NCBI GenBank assembly: GCA_003260075.1
Contig: QLIY01000429.1
Location: 19,406-83,405 of the forward strand
Direction of reading: 5' to 3'
DNA length: 64,000 nt
Source: Phallusia mammillata
Taxonomy: Eukaryota; Chordata; Ascidiacea; Phlebobranchia; Ascidiidae
The notes under the pieces are model-generated. The model saw nothing but the letters and a program-made list of their open reading frames with translations. It was not told where the DNA came from and did no database searches. Both the position numbers and the translations under genes were made by a program. Shown here piece by piece: positions 1 through 18,969 of this stretch (position 1 is its first letter; each line of letters begins with the position of its first letter).

Positions 1-189
1 TTTACCAGGGTTAAGGTCAAAGAAACTTGACAACCGAAACAAAAACACATTAACTTTACATTTTTTGTGAATATAGGCTACAAATCTATATCTTGTCCCA
101 TAAAAACCTAATCTACGCGCAACTCATGTTTTATAATTACGGAAAGCTTTGTATGTCACATCATGTGTAACATTAGTATATCAAATCAA

Positions 190-610
190 TGTGCATTATG
201 GGGTCCAGACCCCAATCTCAATGTGGCTTTAGCCATAAGCAACATAGGTTTAATAATGAGCAACGTGCAACATAAGTTTAACAATATGACTTATACAACA
301 AGTCACCTCGCGCAATTGTGCACGTGCTGGTAAAGTGCTAAAAATAGCTTTCAAACAATATACTTGATATTATAACTTGCCCCACGTGCACGTTGAACAA
401 ACCTAACCACCACATCGTACCTTGTGCAACCTGACAAAGCGCAAACATCATGTACAGCAACTGCACCCAGTTCACCCAGGTATATAACACGTTAACATAC
501 AAGTGCAACATGTCAACCGTCATGTTCAACATCCTTAACATCAATGTGCAATATCTAAACATCGATGTGCAATGTGTCAACCGCTATGTTGAACACGTGC
601 ACCAGGTGGA
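190..610. repeat. Degenerate minisatellite-like region
   Basis: Words such as gtgcaacatgtcaacc, atgtgcaat and gtgttgaacacgtgc recur in both orientations over about 400 bases. Units are irregular, so I could not fix a period. Open frames here are low-complexity and not believable as genes. Confidence 0.4.
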
Positions 611-1374
611 GTTTTTTTGCTTGTGAACCCGTCTCCACTTTTTTGCTCTTCCACTGAAAGATTAAAATTAAAAACCTTGGCAAACATATCAACGAGCTGC
701 TTTGTTTTTCCAGACTGGTCAAATTCCATTGGTAACATTTGCATAAAGCAGAATGTCCTTGTCATTACGGCGATTTTCAAGAAATTCGTTTCTAATTCGG
801 CTTCCTAAGAAGTGAATAAAGACTGTTTAAACGACTGTAATTGTAACAGATTCAATGAGGGTAAATAAATTTAGGATTTGTAAATGTTCACTGCTTTACC
901 TTGTTACGTTCAGTTCAACGAAAGGTAGTAAACGATGCTTTGTTAAATGAGCAACTACATTTGTACAAATTTAAATTACCTTGTTTTTCTAGTATGTCAC
1001 GTAGCGCTCTGATGTTGGAAACAACTAGTTTGCACGTAACATTCTCAGGAAAAAACAAAGCAATATCGTGTACGTACTGTTAATGGTAAATGTATTATAG
1101 ACTATACCAGTGGTTCCAAAATTTTGTTAAAAAAATTAGTTAGTTTTGTTTTTTTGGACCCATGAATGTTCATTATTACTATTCTAGTTGCATTTTTGGC
1201 GGTAAAAAAGCAAAGCCTGTCGATAATTTGGTTTTAATGTTATTCATTAAGTAGTTTAAGAATATTTGATTAAAGAATGAAACAAATATTATCTGTTTCT
1301 TTTGTATTATCTTTTCCATTTAGACAAACATTCCCATTTATTCCGATCTTTAGAGCGGGTTCTATGCCTATATA

Positions 1375-1568
1375 CAGTGTTTTTTTAAGGAGTTTTGGGG
1401 GACTGAAACGGTCCCCCAAATTTCTCCAGCGGTTTCCCAAAATTTGCCAGTAGCCTAATAAATAATTCGTTTAAGCAAATATGGCTATTTTTTGGTATTT
1501 AAATAAAACACTTGCGGTCTCTTAAAACTACTTAGTGGTCGCCCAAACCAAACCTTAAAAAAACCCTG
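1375..1568. mobile_element. hAT-like miniature element
   Basis: Inverted termini CAGTGTTTTTTTAAGG and CCTTAAAAAAACCCTG enclose about 194 bases. Flanks are cctatata and cttatata (7 of 8 match), a likely 8-base target duplication as made by hAT transposases. It has no coding capacity. A fragment of one end (accgtttcggtcccccaaaa) recurs at about 41668-41706. Confidence 0.7.
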
Positions 1569-1645
1569 CTTATATATATTGAACGAATAAAGCCAGTAGT
1601 CAATCGCGCTTGTAGTGACTCAATAATCTCTGTTTCAGTTTAGCA

Positions 1646-1714
1646 CAGTGGTTCCCAAACTTTTTCGTATTTTTTCAAAACGGTCCCTTTGCCATTATTT
1701 CGAGGGCTCGCGGT

Positions 1715-1757
<43 letters not shown>

Positions 1758-2381
1758 TTTACACAAACTGACGCCAAATAAGATTATAGAATTACTTCAA
1801 CCGCTTCGCGGTCCCCCAAAAATTGCCTCACGGACCCTCTAAAGCAGGGGTCCGCAAATACTTTTTGGCGCGACCCTAAAAAAATTGCTCTAAAATCTCG
1901 CGACCCAAGCATTTTGCAAAAATGCTTTAAATTCTCGCGACACAAGCATCAAGTTTGTGAAAAATACTATGCAACTAAATACCAATGTTAATACTGATAT
2001 TATGATATTGTCAGTTGCTATTTTTACATAAAACTGTAGGTAAACAAACGTATATATTGTAAGAAATGAGAACTGTGGGCCCTGTGTTGAGAACACAGCT
2101 AATGAGAAATCGCATGCTTGCACAGGTGCACTTAACTTTTTCTATTGTTATATAGCCTGTATGTAACAGTTACGTAGTCATGCGTAACAATACAATAATG
2201 AATAAAAGGTTGAAAAATGCCGAAATTCATTAATACTGTAGATACGATGCTTATATTAATGGGAAATTTAAAATATTTCGCGACCCAGACTGGAAGGTCT
2301 CGCGAACCAAATTTGGGTCGCGACCCACTATTTGCAGACCCCTGCTCTAAAGGACCGCGGATCCCAGTTTGGGAACCGCTG
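1646..2381. mobile_element. hAT-type miniature element (outer, nested pair)
   Basis: Termini CAGTGGTTCCCAAAC and GTTTGGGAACCGCTG are inverted, with a perfect 8-base target duplication gtttagca at 1638-1645 and 2382-2389. The element is interrupted by a second hAT element (1845-2344) and by a G run at about 1715-1755. It is non-coding; the nearby glycine-rich frame is an artefact. Confidence 0.88.
1845..2344. mobile_element. hAT-type miniature element (inner, nested)
   Basis: Termini CAGGGGTCCGCAAATA and TATTTGCAGACCCCTG are inverted. The 8-base duplication ctctaaag is perfect at 1837-1844 and 2345-2352. The element is 500 bases, AT-rich and without a gene. It inserted into the outer element at 1646-2381. 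Confidence 0.9.
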
Positions 2382-2819
2382 GTTTAGCACAAAGCGTCTG
2401 ATTTTTGACTTCGGCTGCAGCTGCCCGCTTTGGTTAGTTTTTCCTGATTAAAACTTTATTGGAAAATTTGCTATTTTGACCGAGACCGTTGATGGTTGGT
2501 TGAAGAAATACTTAAAGGGTTAATGAACAGAACTTTACCAGCACTTGTGCGTCACCTAACGGTTGCGACCATGTCAGTGTTAGTTTTTCTCGATGTGGTT
2601 TGAAAATAGTTAAAATTAATTACTATTAACATTTGATAGTAACTAACTACTAATTAGTCCGTTTAATGCATTGCCATGCTAGACGAAATATAGTGACACC
2701 ATAGGACTGGTTTCTAAACCACAAGGTATTGCCCCAGTTGCGGGACCCACAAGATTTAGTGAGACTTGCCTATTTAGCTCTCAAAATAACAAAAACGTGA
2801 TTTTGAGTCCCAACAAATG

Positions 2820-3190
2820 TGATTGCCGTTACGGCTAATCTCATGTCAGAAACTGCACTGATGAGATCTTATACGCCGAAGCGGTGCACACTGTCTGTAG
2901 CTTAGATAGTGACCATTTTTGTAAAATCTCATAAGATTTGCAAAAATTCACCGCATACAGCTAGAGTAAAAAGCACAGTATAAATTAAAATTGTCAGGAA
3001 CTGAAACATGTACGGCCGATTTCTTGTCACAAGATTCAATGATAAGACCTCATAGGCGGAAAGTTGTGCTCTGTCCGCAGCTACGATAGCGGGCATTTTT
3101 GTAAAATCCCAAAAATTAATGACAAACCACCGCATGCATTAGAAGTAAAACGAACAGTTTAATTTAAAATTGTCAGGAACTGAGGTGTAC
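2820..3190. repeat. Two tandem copies of a dispersed repeat
   Basis: tgatgagatcttatacgccgaa near 2857 and gataagacctcataggcggaa near 3040 begin two similar units that both end with taaaattgtcaggaactg. A third match (ctgatgagaccttataggtcgaaac) is at about 10604-10630. No coding sequence is visible. It may be the 3' tail of a retroelement. Confidence 0.5.
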
Positions 3191-3222
3191 TTTGACATTT
3201 TAACGTTGCATAGGTCTTGCTG

Positions 3223-6200
3223 TTATAAAACAATAGTTGTACCGTAACTAGTAAATCTACGAAAATCGGTATCCCTGACGCTCAGGCCAAGTGCATGTGT
3301 GATAACATCAACCGCTACAGAAGACGTAACTTCCACATCTTTCTCGCTTCCAAGATGGGGATTGACTTCCACAAGATCCATTGCACTTAAACACCCAGTT
3401 CTGGCTACTTCTTCACTCACAAACATGGCTTCCCGATATGACAACCCACCTTGAACTAACAACATAAATTTGAAGTTAAAAATGTATCATTGTTTTTTTC
3501 CTGTTTAGGTCTTATAATAATACCATATTTAGGGGGAAATCGATATCCGCAGTGGTTTGTAATAAGAAATACACAGACCGATTTAAGTAGGCTGAAATTG
3601 TAAGCTATAATATATAATAAATTTGCGGGTTATACACTTTAACTTTGAACGTGAAACTTACCTGGGGTGCCTGTTGAGGCGGCAATTCCTGGATCTAAAG
3701 CATCGATGTCGTAGCTGAGGTGAATGGGACGATTTCCGCTGCGACAATTTGTTGCGTTTTATTTTGTATAAGATAAGACAACATGTGACTTTAACGGCAA
3801 TTTATTCTTAGTTTAACTGCCCTTGTCGATTTTCTCTAACTTATCAGCTCCGTTTCGATCGGAACAACGGGGGGGGGGTGATATTTGGTTGCGTTTTAGT
3901 CAAGTGCATTTGGTTTAACCAGTTGACATTGAATTTTTTACAAGATAAGACAACAATGTGACTTTAACGGCAATTTATTCTTAGTTTAACTGTCCTTGTC
4001 GATTTTCTCTAACTTATCAGCTCCGTTTCGATCGGAACAACATTGCCACAAAGTGAAAATAAATAATAAAATATACAACGCTATACGCGGATTTGTTAAG
4101 AAGTCTAACTAGGAACATAACGGCCTAAATAAACGCAAAGTAGCTAAAAATGAAAACTAATAAAATGAGGATTTCAAAATATTGCAAAAAGCCAAAACTC
4201 AAACTTTGCAAAAAGTGCTCATCAGTAAATAGAAAGAAAGCATAACAACAACATAGAGTTTCAACCTTGGGTTTATCATGTCCAATAACTTTTCCATGCA
4301 ATGAGCAATTCCGTTTCTGTCAATATCTCGAATACTGCAGTGGGGAATGTTAAAACGCTGCATCAGGGCTCTGAAACGAACACGGTCTTAAATGCAAAAC
4401 TTTGTTGAAAAAAAAAAGTGTACTTACATTTCGCCTGGGTCAATGTCTCTGATGGCGAGAAAAGCGATATTACTCGATGAAACACTAAATATTTCAGACA
4501 AAATAGTAAGAACAAAGTAAAGATTACAACAAAACAGTGAAAACTTGTTTTGTCCTAGTATACACAACTGAACAAAATTGCAACTCATTTTTTTGGGGGG
4601 GGGGATTTCTATCAATATCTCGAATACTGCAGTGGGGAATGTTAAAACGTTGCATCAGTGCACTGAAACGAACACGGTCTTAAATGCAAAACATTGTTTG
4701 AAAAAAAAAAAATTGTACTTACATTTCGCCTGGGTCAATGTCTCTGATGGCGAGAAAAGCGATATTACTCGATGAAACACTAAATATTTCAGACAAAATA
4801 GTAAGAACAAAGTAAAGATTACAACAAAACAGTGAAAACTTGTTTTGTCCTAGTATACACAACTGAACAAAATTGCAACTCATTTTTTTTAGTTTAATCT
4901 CTGTTGCACATTCCAATATGTCTACGAGTTCATCACAACAGACTCACCAAGGTTTGCACCAATCGAATTGAGGAGTGTTCGCCCTCTAAACAAAATTTAA
5001 GTTTCATAAACACACTCACTTAAAGAGACAACATTCCTACACCAAAGCAAACAAGAAAATTTTACTGTGAATTACTGAATGCACACAAACTTCTAGTACT
5101 GCTTTGTCGCCCTTAATTACATATCGTTTGAATTTCTGAGTTATCAGTATTGCAACAAACTGTCAAAACAGCGAAAACTGGTTACAAAGTAGTGACATAC
5201 GCAAATAAGCGGGAGATGTACAATCCAACAAAGAAGTTTTCGTATAATTGCAAATAATGCTAACTAAGCGTTTGGACAGTCACTAAGCAAACTGCGCATT
5301 GCACATATAACGCTTACTAACCCGACTTTTCATATCTTCAAGGAGAAAATGTAACGGCATCCCGTGGATATTTCCAGTGGGCGAAGTTTTCGACGTGTTT
5401 AGGTCGGGATGTGCGTCCACCCATAATACACTGAGGTTGGGACGTACTGCTGCATGACCGGAAATAGTACCAACAGCTATGCTAAAAGTATGCCGAGCTT
5501 TAATCTTACTATTTGTTTGTGTTACGCTGTACATGTTTTCCTACCTGTGGTCTCCGCCCAAGGTTACGCAGATGTCATTGGAGCGTAAAACTTCAGAAAC
5601 CGATTGTGAAATCTGGGGCAAAACATTCGTGTTTATAAGCATTTGCCGAAACGTTTAAAATATAAAGCATGTCTCTTTTTACGTCTGGTTGGGCCGTTAT
5701 TTTATTATTAAACTTATAACACATAACATTTTAAAACTTGGCGTAACTCGCTACGGGAGGGTTTTAACAGGCTTTACGTTAGCTGCAAACCCTAAACTTT
5801 TTTAGACTTCGCAAGGAAATAAAGTTAAGTTTACCCAACAAATCAATTTGGCGAACACAAATGAAAGGACGACTGTATAGCCTATAACGAAGCCATGTAC
5901 ATCCTCTTAGCATGAGCCAATCCTGTCAAGAAAGTGAAATTACGATGTAAGTGTTAATTGGATGCAAATATAGCAGGATTAAAAGCTTTCAGCGAAACTT
6001 AACCCATGTTTTTCAAACAAACCTAATTATTAGGCAAAAGTTTCAAGTGACACAAATAAGGCCGAGTGTATAGTCAGGAGAATCAAACCCATTTTCTTAA
6101 ACTTTACCCAGAACTTAAAAAAACGTTGGCTCGATTATTAAACTGAACCCGACCCGAAAAACTTTTAGTGATTTCCACAAACCTACAATTTACCTGGTAA

Positions 6201-7922
6201 TTAAACTGGGCATTGTCATTAAGATTCTTTAAATTTCCTTCGGCAGTGGATGAAACTTCAGTCTCCGACCTTTTCAATTTGACGTCACCACAATCTTTTA
6301 CACAGACACCTGAAACACAGGTTTGTATTGAGGTGTTATGTTTGTGTGATTCACTTGAATACGACGTACGTAGGTAAGTAATATGACACCGATGTTTACG
6401 AACCGTTGTGTAATGAAAACGTTTACGAGTGTTTGCTAGAAAATTCCAGCACTGTCAAACTGATTTCCAATACCTTGTAACCAGTGGTGGGATTTAGCCG
6501 GGTCGCAGCGGTTCTGTAGAACCGTCTCACGAAATTTTATGAGATCAGCGAACCGGTTAGCATTACTGGTTACTGTCAACGGACTTTTTGTAACAAAACC
6601 GGCTGAAAAATATGACTCTTGTGATAGAACCGGTTGACAAAAAAATTGAATCCCACCACTGCTTGTAACAACAAATAGGGGGAGGCCTTTAAACAATCAA
6701 ATCTTGTTCGTTGCATATTAAACTGTTTTAAACAGCATTTTTTAATCCAAAGGGCATGTCATACAAACAGAATTATAGTTTCAACGAGGTATGTATAATT
6801 ATCAAAAGTCTGTCAACAACACACAAAAATGTTCTTTAGTTTCTGTACTTTCTTGCAGTCCATACATTTATTACCACTGTTGAGTTTTTTTTAAACCGTG
6901 GGCCTATCGACGCCCAAAATATCCGTTATTGTGAATTAACGGGTCTATTAAATCAATCATTTACTTCTTTTTTTAGCCTCAGTTGCGTTGTCCTACATTT
7001 TGAAAGAGAAACAAAGTTGAATACCTCATTCCTAGTCAGACAGAACGCCTTATCTCCGCTAGAACTAGCGGATTGCGAAACTTTGCTTGGATGATGTAAT
7101 AGTACATAACAGCTCAGTATGTACTAGCAGTTTTGTGTAGTGAACGGAAATCAGACTGTTGTTTTGACCGCGTAATAAATTAAACATAATTAGGGCAAAT
7201 TACAATTAGCCTACTGCGACGTACGTGTCGTTATAATGGCTTGTCTTGCGTTGAAAAAAAATTGCAGTTACTTTTTGTTGATGTATTTCTGTATGTGCAA
7301 CTGACAAGATGAAATAAAGCACATACGAGTACGACAAGCCACTATGGGGTGACAAAACAACTTTGGTTGGTTGGTACACGTAGTAGTCGCTTCATGCGTC
7401 ACAATAACAACAAAGCAATGATCACAGTTCTAGGCGTAAACAAAGATAAGGCAAAAATGCATTTTCAAATGACTGGCATTAAGCTCACAAAATAGGACTC
7501 ATAAGCGTTATACTTATATTTAAAGTATTACAAGTTTGGAAGCGTTTGCTTCAAGGCCAAAAATCTGTTAGCTTTAGTATGAAGAATAAATATATCGCTT
7601 ATGCAAGCATCTTCAGTGTCTACTTACTAGGATTTATATTTAAAGTACGTACCTTCGTGATTTTTCAACCGCCCAATTAGCCCAGCATCTCGAATCGACT
7701 TTGGGCCGTATTGTACGCCATTTCGTTGCTGAAACAACAGAATCGAGCTCAAAACAAAAGCAACTTACAAAATTACATTATTTTTACCTGGCCATAACGC
7801 ATAGGTGCTCCGATCACGCCTATCTTCACCTGTTCCTTAACGTTTGACGTAAACCTCACAGAATTCACATTTTGTGCTGTGACTCTCAATAACTCGCACA
7901 GTATTCGTTTGGGAAACGACAT
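3223..7922 (-). CDS. ARG: Arginase (arginase-2-like), complete 10-exon gene
   Basis: Manganese enzyme that splits arginine into ornithine and urea. Exons from the start: 7788-7922, 7653-7728, 6194-6309, 5545-5612, 5322-5481, 4948-4985, 4723-4779 (or its duplicate 4428-4484), 4266-4370, 3662-3738, 3223-3449. They join in phase to 1,059 bases, 352 residues, close to the usual 350. Visible motifs in order: IGVIGAPMRYGQ near residue 35-46, GGDHS, VDAHPDLN, and YDIDALDP, which together carry the known Mn ligands (H, D-x-H-x-D, D-x-D). The last exon has the family SYREAMFVSEEV and DLVEVNP segments. The first 30 residues are basic and hydroxylated with one acidic residue, which would suit a mitochondrial presequence as in vertebrate ARG2; that is inference. 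Exon 7 occurs twice because a gap run at 4595-4604 separates two copies of the locus. Confidence 0.95.
3770..4040. repeat. Gap run flanked by duplicated arginase intron
   Basis: About 3770-3868 and 3942-4040 are near-identical (one C/T change and one indel in about 98 bases). They are separated by ten G at 3869-3878 and some extra sequence. This is a clear example of the artefact repeated through the window. Confidence 0.8.
4428..4484 (-). other. Duplicate copy of arginase exon 7
   Basis: This 57-base exon encodes VSSSNIAFLAIRDIDPGE with the same splice borders and the same protein as 4723-4779. The two sit in copies of one segment (about 4319-4594 and 4605-4890) separated by exactly ten G. 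Using both exons would repeat 19 residues in the conserved core, which no arginase has, so one is almost certainly the second allele or a contig-end overlap. Part of exon 8 is repeated at 4609-4670 as well. Confidence 0.85.
6482..6661. mobile_element. hAT-type miniature element in an arginase intron
   Basis: A 180-base element with termini CAGTGGTGGGATT and AATCCCACCACTG and a perfect 8-base target duplication cttgtaac (6474-6481 and 6662-6669). Internally it has repeated accggtt words. It lies in the intron between exons 6194-6309 and 5545-5612 side of the gene's 5' half and carries no coding sequence. Confidence 0.88.
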
Positions 7923-8112
7923 TTTAAACAAGCCGCTGTATACAGGTATAAACGGTTACCGTTAGAAGATAACAAAAACCTCGATTGTTCAGTCACATAA
8001 ACAAGTTGAAATAATGGGATTTCCTTAGTCACCGAAAACCAACCAGAGGAAATAACGTCATATCACATGCAGCTTTTGTTGTCACTTCATATACCACACT
8101 TAAACCAAAACA

Positions 8113-8412
8113 CAGTGGTTCTCAACTCGTTTCAGGCCATGGACCACCGGCCCAGCAAAAATAATGTCGAGGGCCATTTCTTTTTGAAACAAAAATGAAG
8201 TTCGCATACGAAACAACCATTTGGGCTTGAAACATAATTCTTTAAAACCGATTTTCAAGAAGTGATAAACAATTATTAACAGCTAACATTTTAATACTCT
8301 TTCAACATGAAATATGCAATCATCTCTAGTTTATCAACAAATTTAGTGGACATCCTGTGGACCACGCAAAAAGTCATTTAGTGGTCCATGGACCACCAGT
8401 TGAGAACCACTG
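8113..8412. mobile_element. hAT-type miniature element upstream of arginase
   Basis: A 300-base element with termini CAGTGGTTCTCAACT and AGTTGAGAACCACTG and internal ggaccac repeats. Flanks ccaaaaca and cttaaaca match at 6 of 8, an aged target duplication. It sits about 190 bases upstream of the arginase start. A relative lies at 63387-63551 in reverse orientation. Confidence 0.8.
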
Positions 8413-10382
8413 CTTAAACAGCTCAGAGCACGTCTACGTGGTTAATTGAATGTTGACTTGGCTGGAATTTTCTAGAAAACACACGCCCACAAATCTGACC
8501 AATCACAGCCAAGGAACCGCCCCTGACCACAGCGTGGTCAATCGTAGAGGAAACAACGTCACTAAATTTTGAGAATAACACTGATTTGCTTGTTAAAAAG
8601 CTGCTGACAGCAAAACATGAACGGCAAATCAGTTAGCATTGAAACGATATAACCTACCTATCAGGCGACCTTATTCAAACAACCACGATGCAAATACAGT
8701 ATAAATGAAGATTTTACGAACAGTTTTGACAAGGCAGCACTCGGACCGCGCTTGGACTAACTAACTGGACTTACAACTGAAGCACCACTCAATTGTGACG
8801 AACAATGAAGCAGCAATATTACGTAATAGAGGTCATCACAACACAGTCGTTTCATTTTACCATTTCGATCTGGAGAGGTTTTTCGTTTAGTGTGATGTTT
8901 ATAGTAAAACAAAAATATGTTTGTTGTGATGAATCGTTCTCTCTGTGAGCTTACAAGCTAAAACCAAGAAGGCATAGGGTCACTTTAACAAAAACCCATG
9001 TAATCATCTTTCGTGAAAAGGGTATGTTTACGCCTTGGTGAACCTTTTGTGACTGGTGCACTATTTTTTAACTTTTTATTCGTATGTGCCACTGAAACTT
9101 GGAAGAAAGTGTGGTAATTGACCCATTTGCCATTTCTTCAAGCTATCACTCAATAATAATATGGATAATACGGTAACTGTTCTTTTATTTAAAAACTTAT
9201 ACCCTTCTGCGACACTAGCGGTTACAAAACCTTCGCATTAAAGTAGTGGTCGCCTATAGTGCTAGTTTATCCGGTCTTCTGCTTTACAATCATTTACTTT
9301 TACATGATAAGAATTTCTATTTATATCATTAGTACGCGATGTGGCTGTTTTGCCAAATCAAAGCAAAATTGCGGAAGCGATGATCTTACATGCTAATATC
9401 AGGTTTGGAAGTTCTCTGTATGTCGGTTTTGCCTACCGCCATACCCCAACCAAGCAAAATTTTATTTTCTATCTATCAATAAATGACATTACCGCTTTCG
9501 CAATTTTGTTTTACTTAAGCAAAACAGTTACATCGCGAAATATTTATGGGTCTCCTTCCCTGAAGGGGACACATATTGTTTTTGTCTTTATTTTTTTCCG
9601 TCTAACGCGGATTTGTTCCCACGTTTTGGTCAAGAAGTATGGTTTAAACCCCATTTGATCCCTCGGTTCACCCACAACCTGAGGGGTAACAGAATAGATG
9701 CCCTGATTTGGAAAGTATATTTTCAGTGGAATAAGGAGCTGCTGACTGCGTTACAGTCAGAAACCACACAAGCAAGGTGCCCCAAATCCCTACGATTTAT
9801 AAACGAAAGTTTTCAAGCATGTAGATGCAATGTACAGGTCACATTTTCGAGCAGGAGCCCATAACATCTTAATTAGCCCCTTTGTATTGAGCAATATTCC
9901 ATATCGTATAATGGTGCAGATAAGCAAATATATATTTGTTGGGTTATTGGGATTTGTTGGGTAATTTTTGTTTGCGTTGGGTAATTTTTGTTTTGCGTTT
10001 GTTCAGCATTGCATTGAACAAGAATTCGACGACGCTTTGCACTTTCGGGTTTATTTATGTCTTTGTCCATTGTAAAAAAAGTTGCTTGACCCTTGACAAA
10101 GACCATAAAACGCTGGGGATGTTTTTTTCCAAGTAAAGGGATTGTTCAAACCACCGTTTTTTGTGACTATTTATTGCCACAACAAGTATTTTGCATCAAT
10201 AGTTGTTGTGTAATCGAAACCACTGAAAATTGAATCAACTTTAGCATGCCTGGATGCATGCACGAACGATAAAGATATCACACATCTTAATATAAATGAT
10301 TAAAATCGAACAACCACCAGCCAAATCGACAGGCTGCGATGAAAGGCAACATATAAGATTTCTATAGACTGTATAGCACCAT
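8413..10382. other. Intergenic region between arginase and UGP2
   Basis: Arginase and UGP2 lie head to tail here. I see no exon with conserved protein content, and the open frames at 9341-9864 match no family and lack splice or codon support. TTTATT near 10168 could be the minus-strand polyadenylation signal of UGP2. Confidence 0.5.
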
Positions 10383-16912
<6,530 letters not shown>

Positions 16913-18782
16913 TGTTATTTTTCTTGAATTCTCGCAAATAAATATATATCTTAACTATTCAAAGCAAAACTATAGCTTTATTGTTTGAAATATTTAAATT
17001 TCTGAATTTGCTACCAACTATAGTCAAGTCCGAATTCTGACAACGGCAGATTTTCCACAAACACGTATGCCGGGCCGTGCTTATATATCGTAGAAAGTTT
17101 TGTAGCCCCGGGATATGAAGCGAGTTGTCTGTAAATGCGACGGAATTACATGACTGGTTTAACAGCATACTACCGTTATTGTCAGTAATCGTTGGAAGTT
17201 GTTTTTTTGCAGACACGTATATAGGTAAACTTTTCACCTAGTATAACAATTATTCCGCCCCTGGGCCTGTTTTACACCTGTTTTCCCACACAAGTTTTAC
17301 TTTTGACTTCCAAACATCGAGTTTTACGACTTTTTTGACATATATTCACACCTACTTTAGTTAGTTTTGATGCCATATAATTAAAGGCTTGATAATGTAT
17401 TTTTATTATTTGTTGTTGATTTGAACATCAAATATCAAAATGTGTATATTACGTAAATTTCAGTTTATATGTACTTGAATTGTAGTTAAAATCGAAAGAA
17501 TGAAACTCAAGCGATCTTTCGGTCAATTAAGTTGTGGTTAACAGAGCGTGATAGCAAGGTAAAATCAACCAATCAAACTGGTCGGCGTACGCGCCAACAC
17601 CACCGGAAAAACCAGATTTTCCTCCAAAGCAATAATCTTAGCCTTGACTTGCTGTTATTGGCTGGTTTGGTGGGCGTGTCCTTGTACTGGGTAATGAATG
17701 TTTACTAATTGAACGTGTTCAAGGTAACCTATATGAAAACTGGTTCGTTATTAACATTATTGTCGCCTAACTACCCTAATGACTCGGCGTGAATAAAAAA
17801 GTTTGTGATTATATATGTCTGGTTAGTACGAGGACTGGTAAATATCACATACTATGTCGGCAATTTTGTTTTTGACGTTGTTATAAGAATAAGGTATCGA
17901 ATTCGTATGTTGTCATGAATAAAAGAACTTAAAATTGCACTAACAGACAGTACTTTAAGATGTGTACAACTACCTGCGGTTTTGTCAAAGGCGAGACACA
18001 ATACATTTCCTGCACGTATAGGTCAAGTGCTTAAAAGGCGCATTTTTTGTGTGATAAGGAAGAAAGCAACCTGATAATTCATCTCATGCGTTTGTTTGTC
18101 ATCATAATACCTAATTGCTTAGCTGTGTCTAACTCTAAATCATCACATTGTTTTACCCGTACATTCAGGACAATTGCTTCCTGGGCAAATCACTTGATAC
18201 TACTGCATATATACAGCAACGCAAAATTATAACAACTGTACTCACATATGGCATTGTGTAATATTATTTCTAAAGAAATGCTAATCTTTTAATAAATACG
18301 CTGGACTATGTAGTGGTTTAAGGCTGCTTTGTTGACCAAACGTTTAGGCAATTACCTATTATGTCATAATTATTCATACAATAGAGTTAATACAGCGTTT
18401 CACAACCGGGTGCACATAGTTTGCCAATGAACCATAGAGCTAGGCCAAATTCTTAGTGCTCGACTTAATCAGCAAGTAGAAGAAGAAAACTGCCCGTTTG
18501 GTTCGTAAAAGTTTGCCAGCAAATCTGGTTGACTGGAATACTTTAATACTCTTTACAACAATGCCTGTTTGTTTCGCAACAAGCAAAAAGTGATGGAGTC
18601 TTGTTATGTCGGTAAGTCAGTGAGCAATGGCATGCGATTTTTAACGCCCTGTCTAGGGCTCTAGGCAACAACATTAAAAAGGCTTAAACCACTGGGCTAA
18701 ACCAAACATACTTGTCAAGATAGTTATAAAATTGATTTGCGTACAACGAAAAACAGTAATACACATTTGGTATATAACTAAC
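16913..18782. other. Region 5' of UGP2 (first intron for the distal isoform)
   Basis: AT-rich DNA with no recognisable exon. It contains the promoter for the 16906 first exon by position, but I cannot identify specific elements. Confidence 0.4.
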
Positions 18783-18969
18783 CTGTCGGATCAAAAACCC
18801 CTGCGTTTTCGTTGTGTTTTGACTCCACTTTTACCGTCTTTTCAGTCACATGTTCTGCAAGCTTGTTACAAGGCAAATCAGTTCTCGTTGGACTGTAACC
18901 GTTTACACGCTCCTTCGATTCCCCGTTTAACATGACTGGTTGTTTGCCTTCCATTCCTTTAGTCAACAT
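18783..18969 (-). CDS. UGP2: Candidate alternative first exon of UGP2 (62 extra residues)
   Basis: A minus-strand open frame ends at a GTTAGT donor after a codon split of phase 1 (ACA G). That phase matches exactly the acceptor at 15679 (GA ATC AAT), giving FDPTG then INRQSS, and no other coding exon lies between. From the ATG at 18967-18969 it would add a polar, lysine- and glutamate-rich N-terminus and give a 589-residue isoform. The frame stays open further upstream to about 19077, so the true start could be earlier. I do not recognise the extension, and only the splice and phase match support it. Confidence 0.5.

Noticed and set aside
9341-9864. Two overlapping plus-strand frames of 105 and 83 codons
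   Set aside because: No recognisable domain, no compatible splice sites or partner exons, and composition like non-coding AT-rich DNA.
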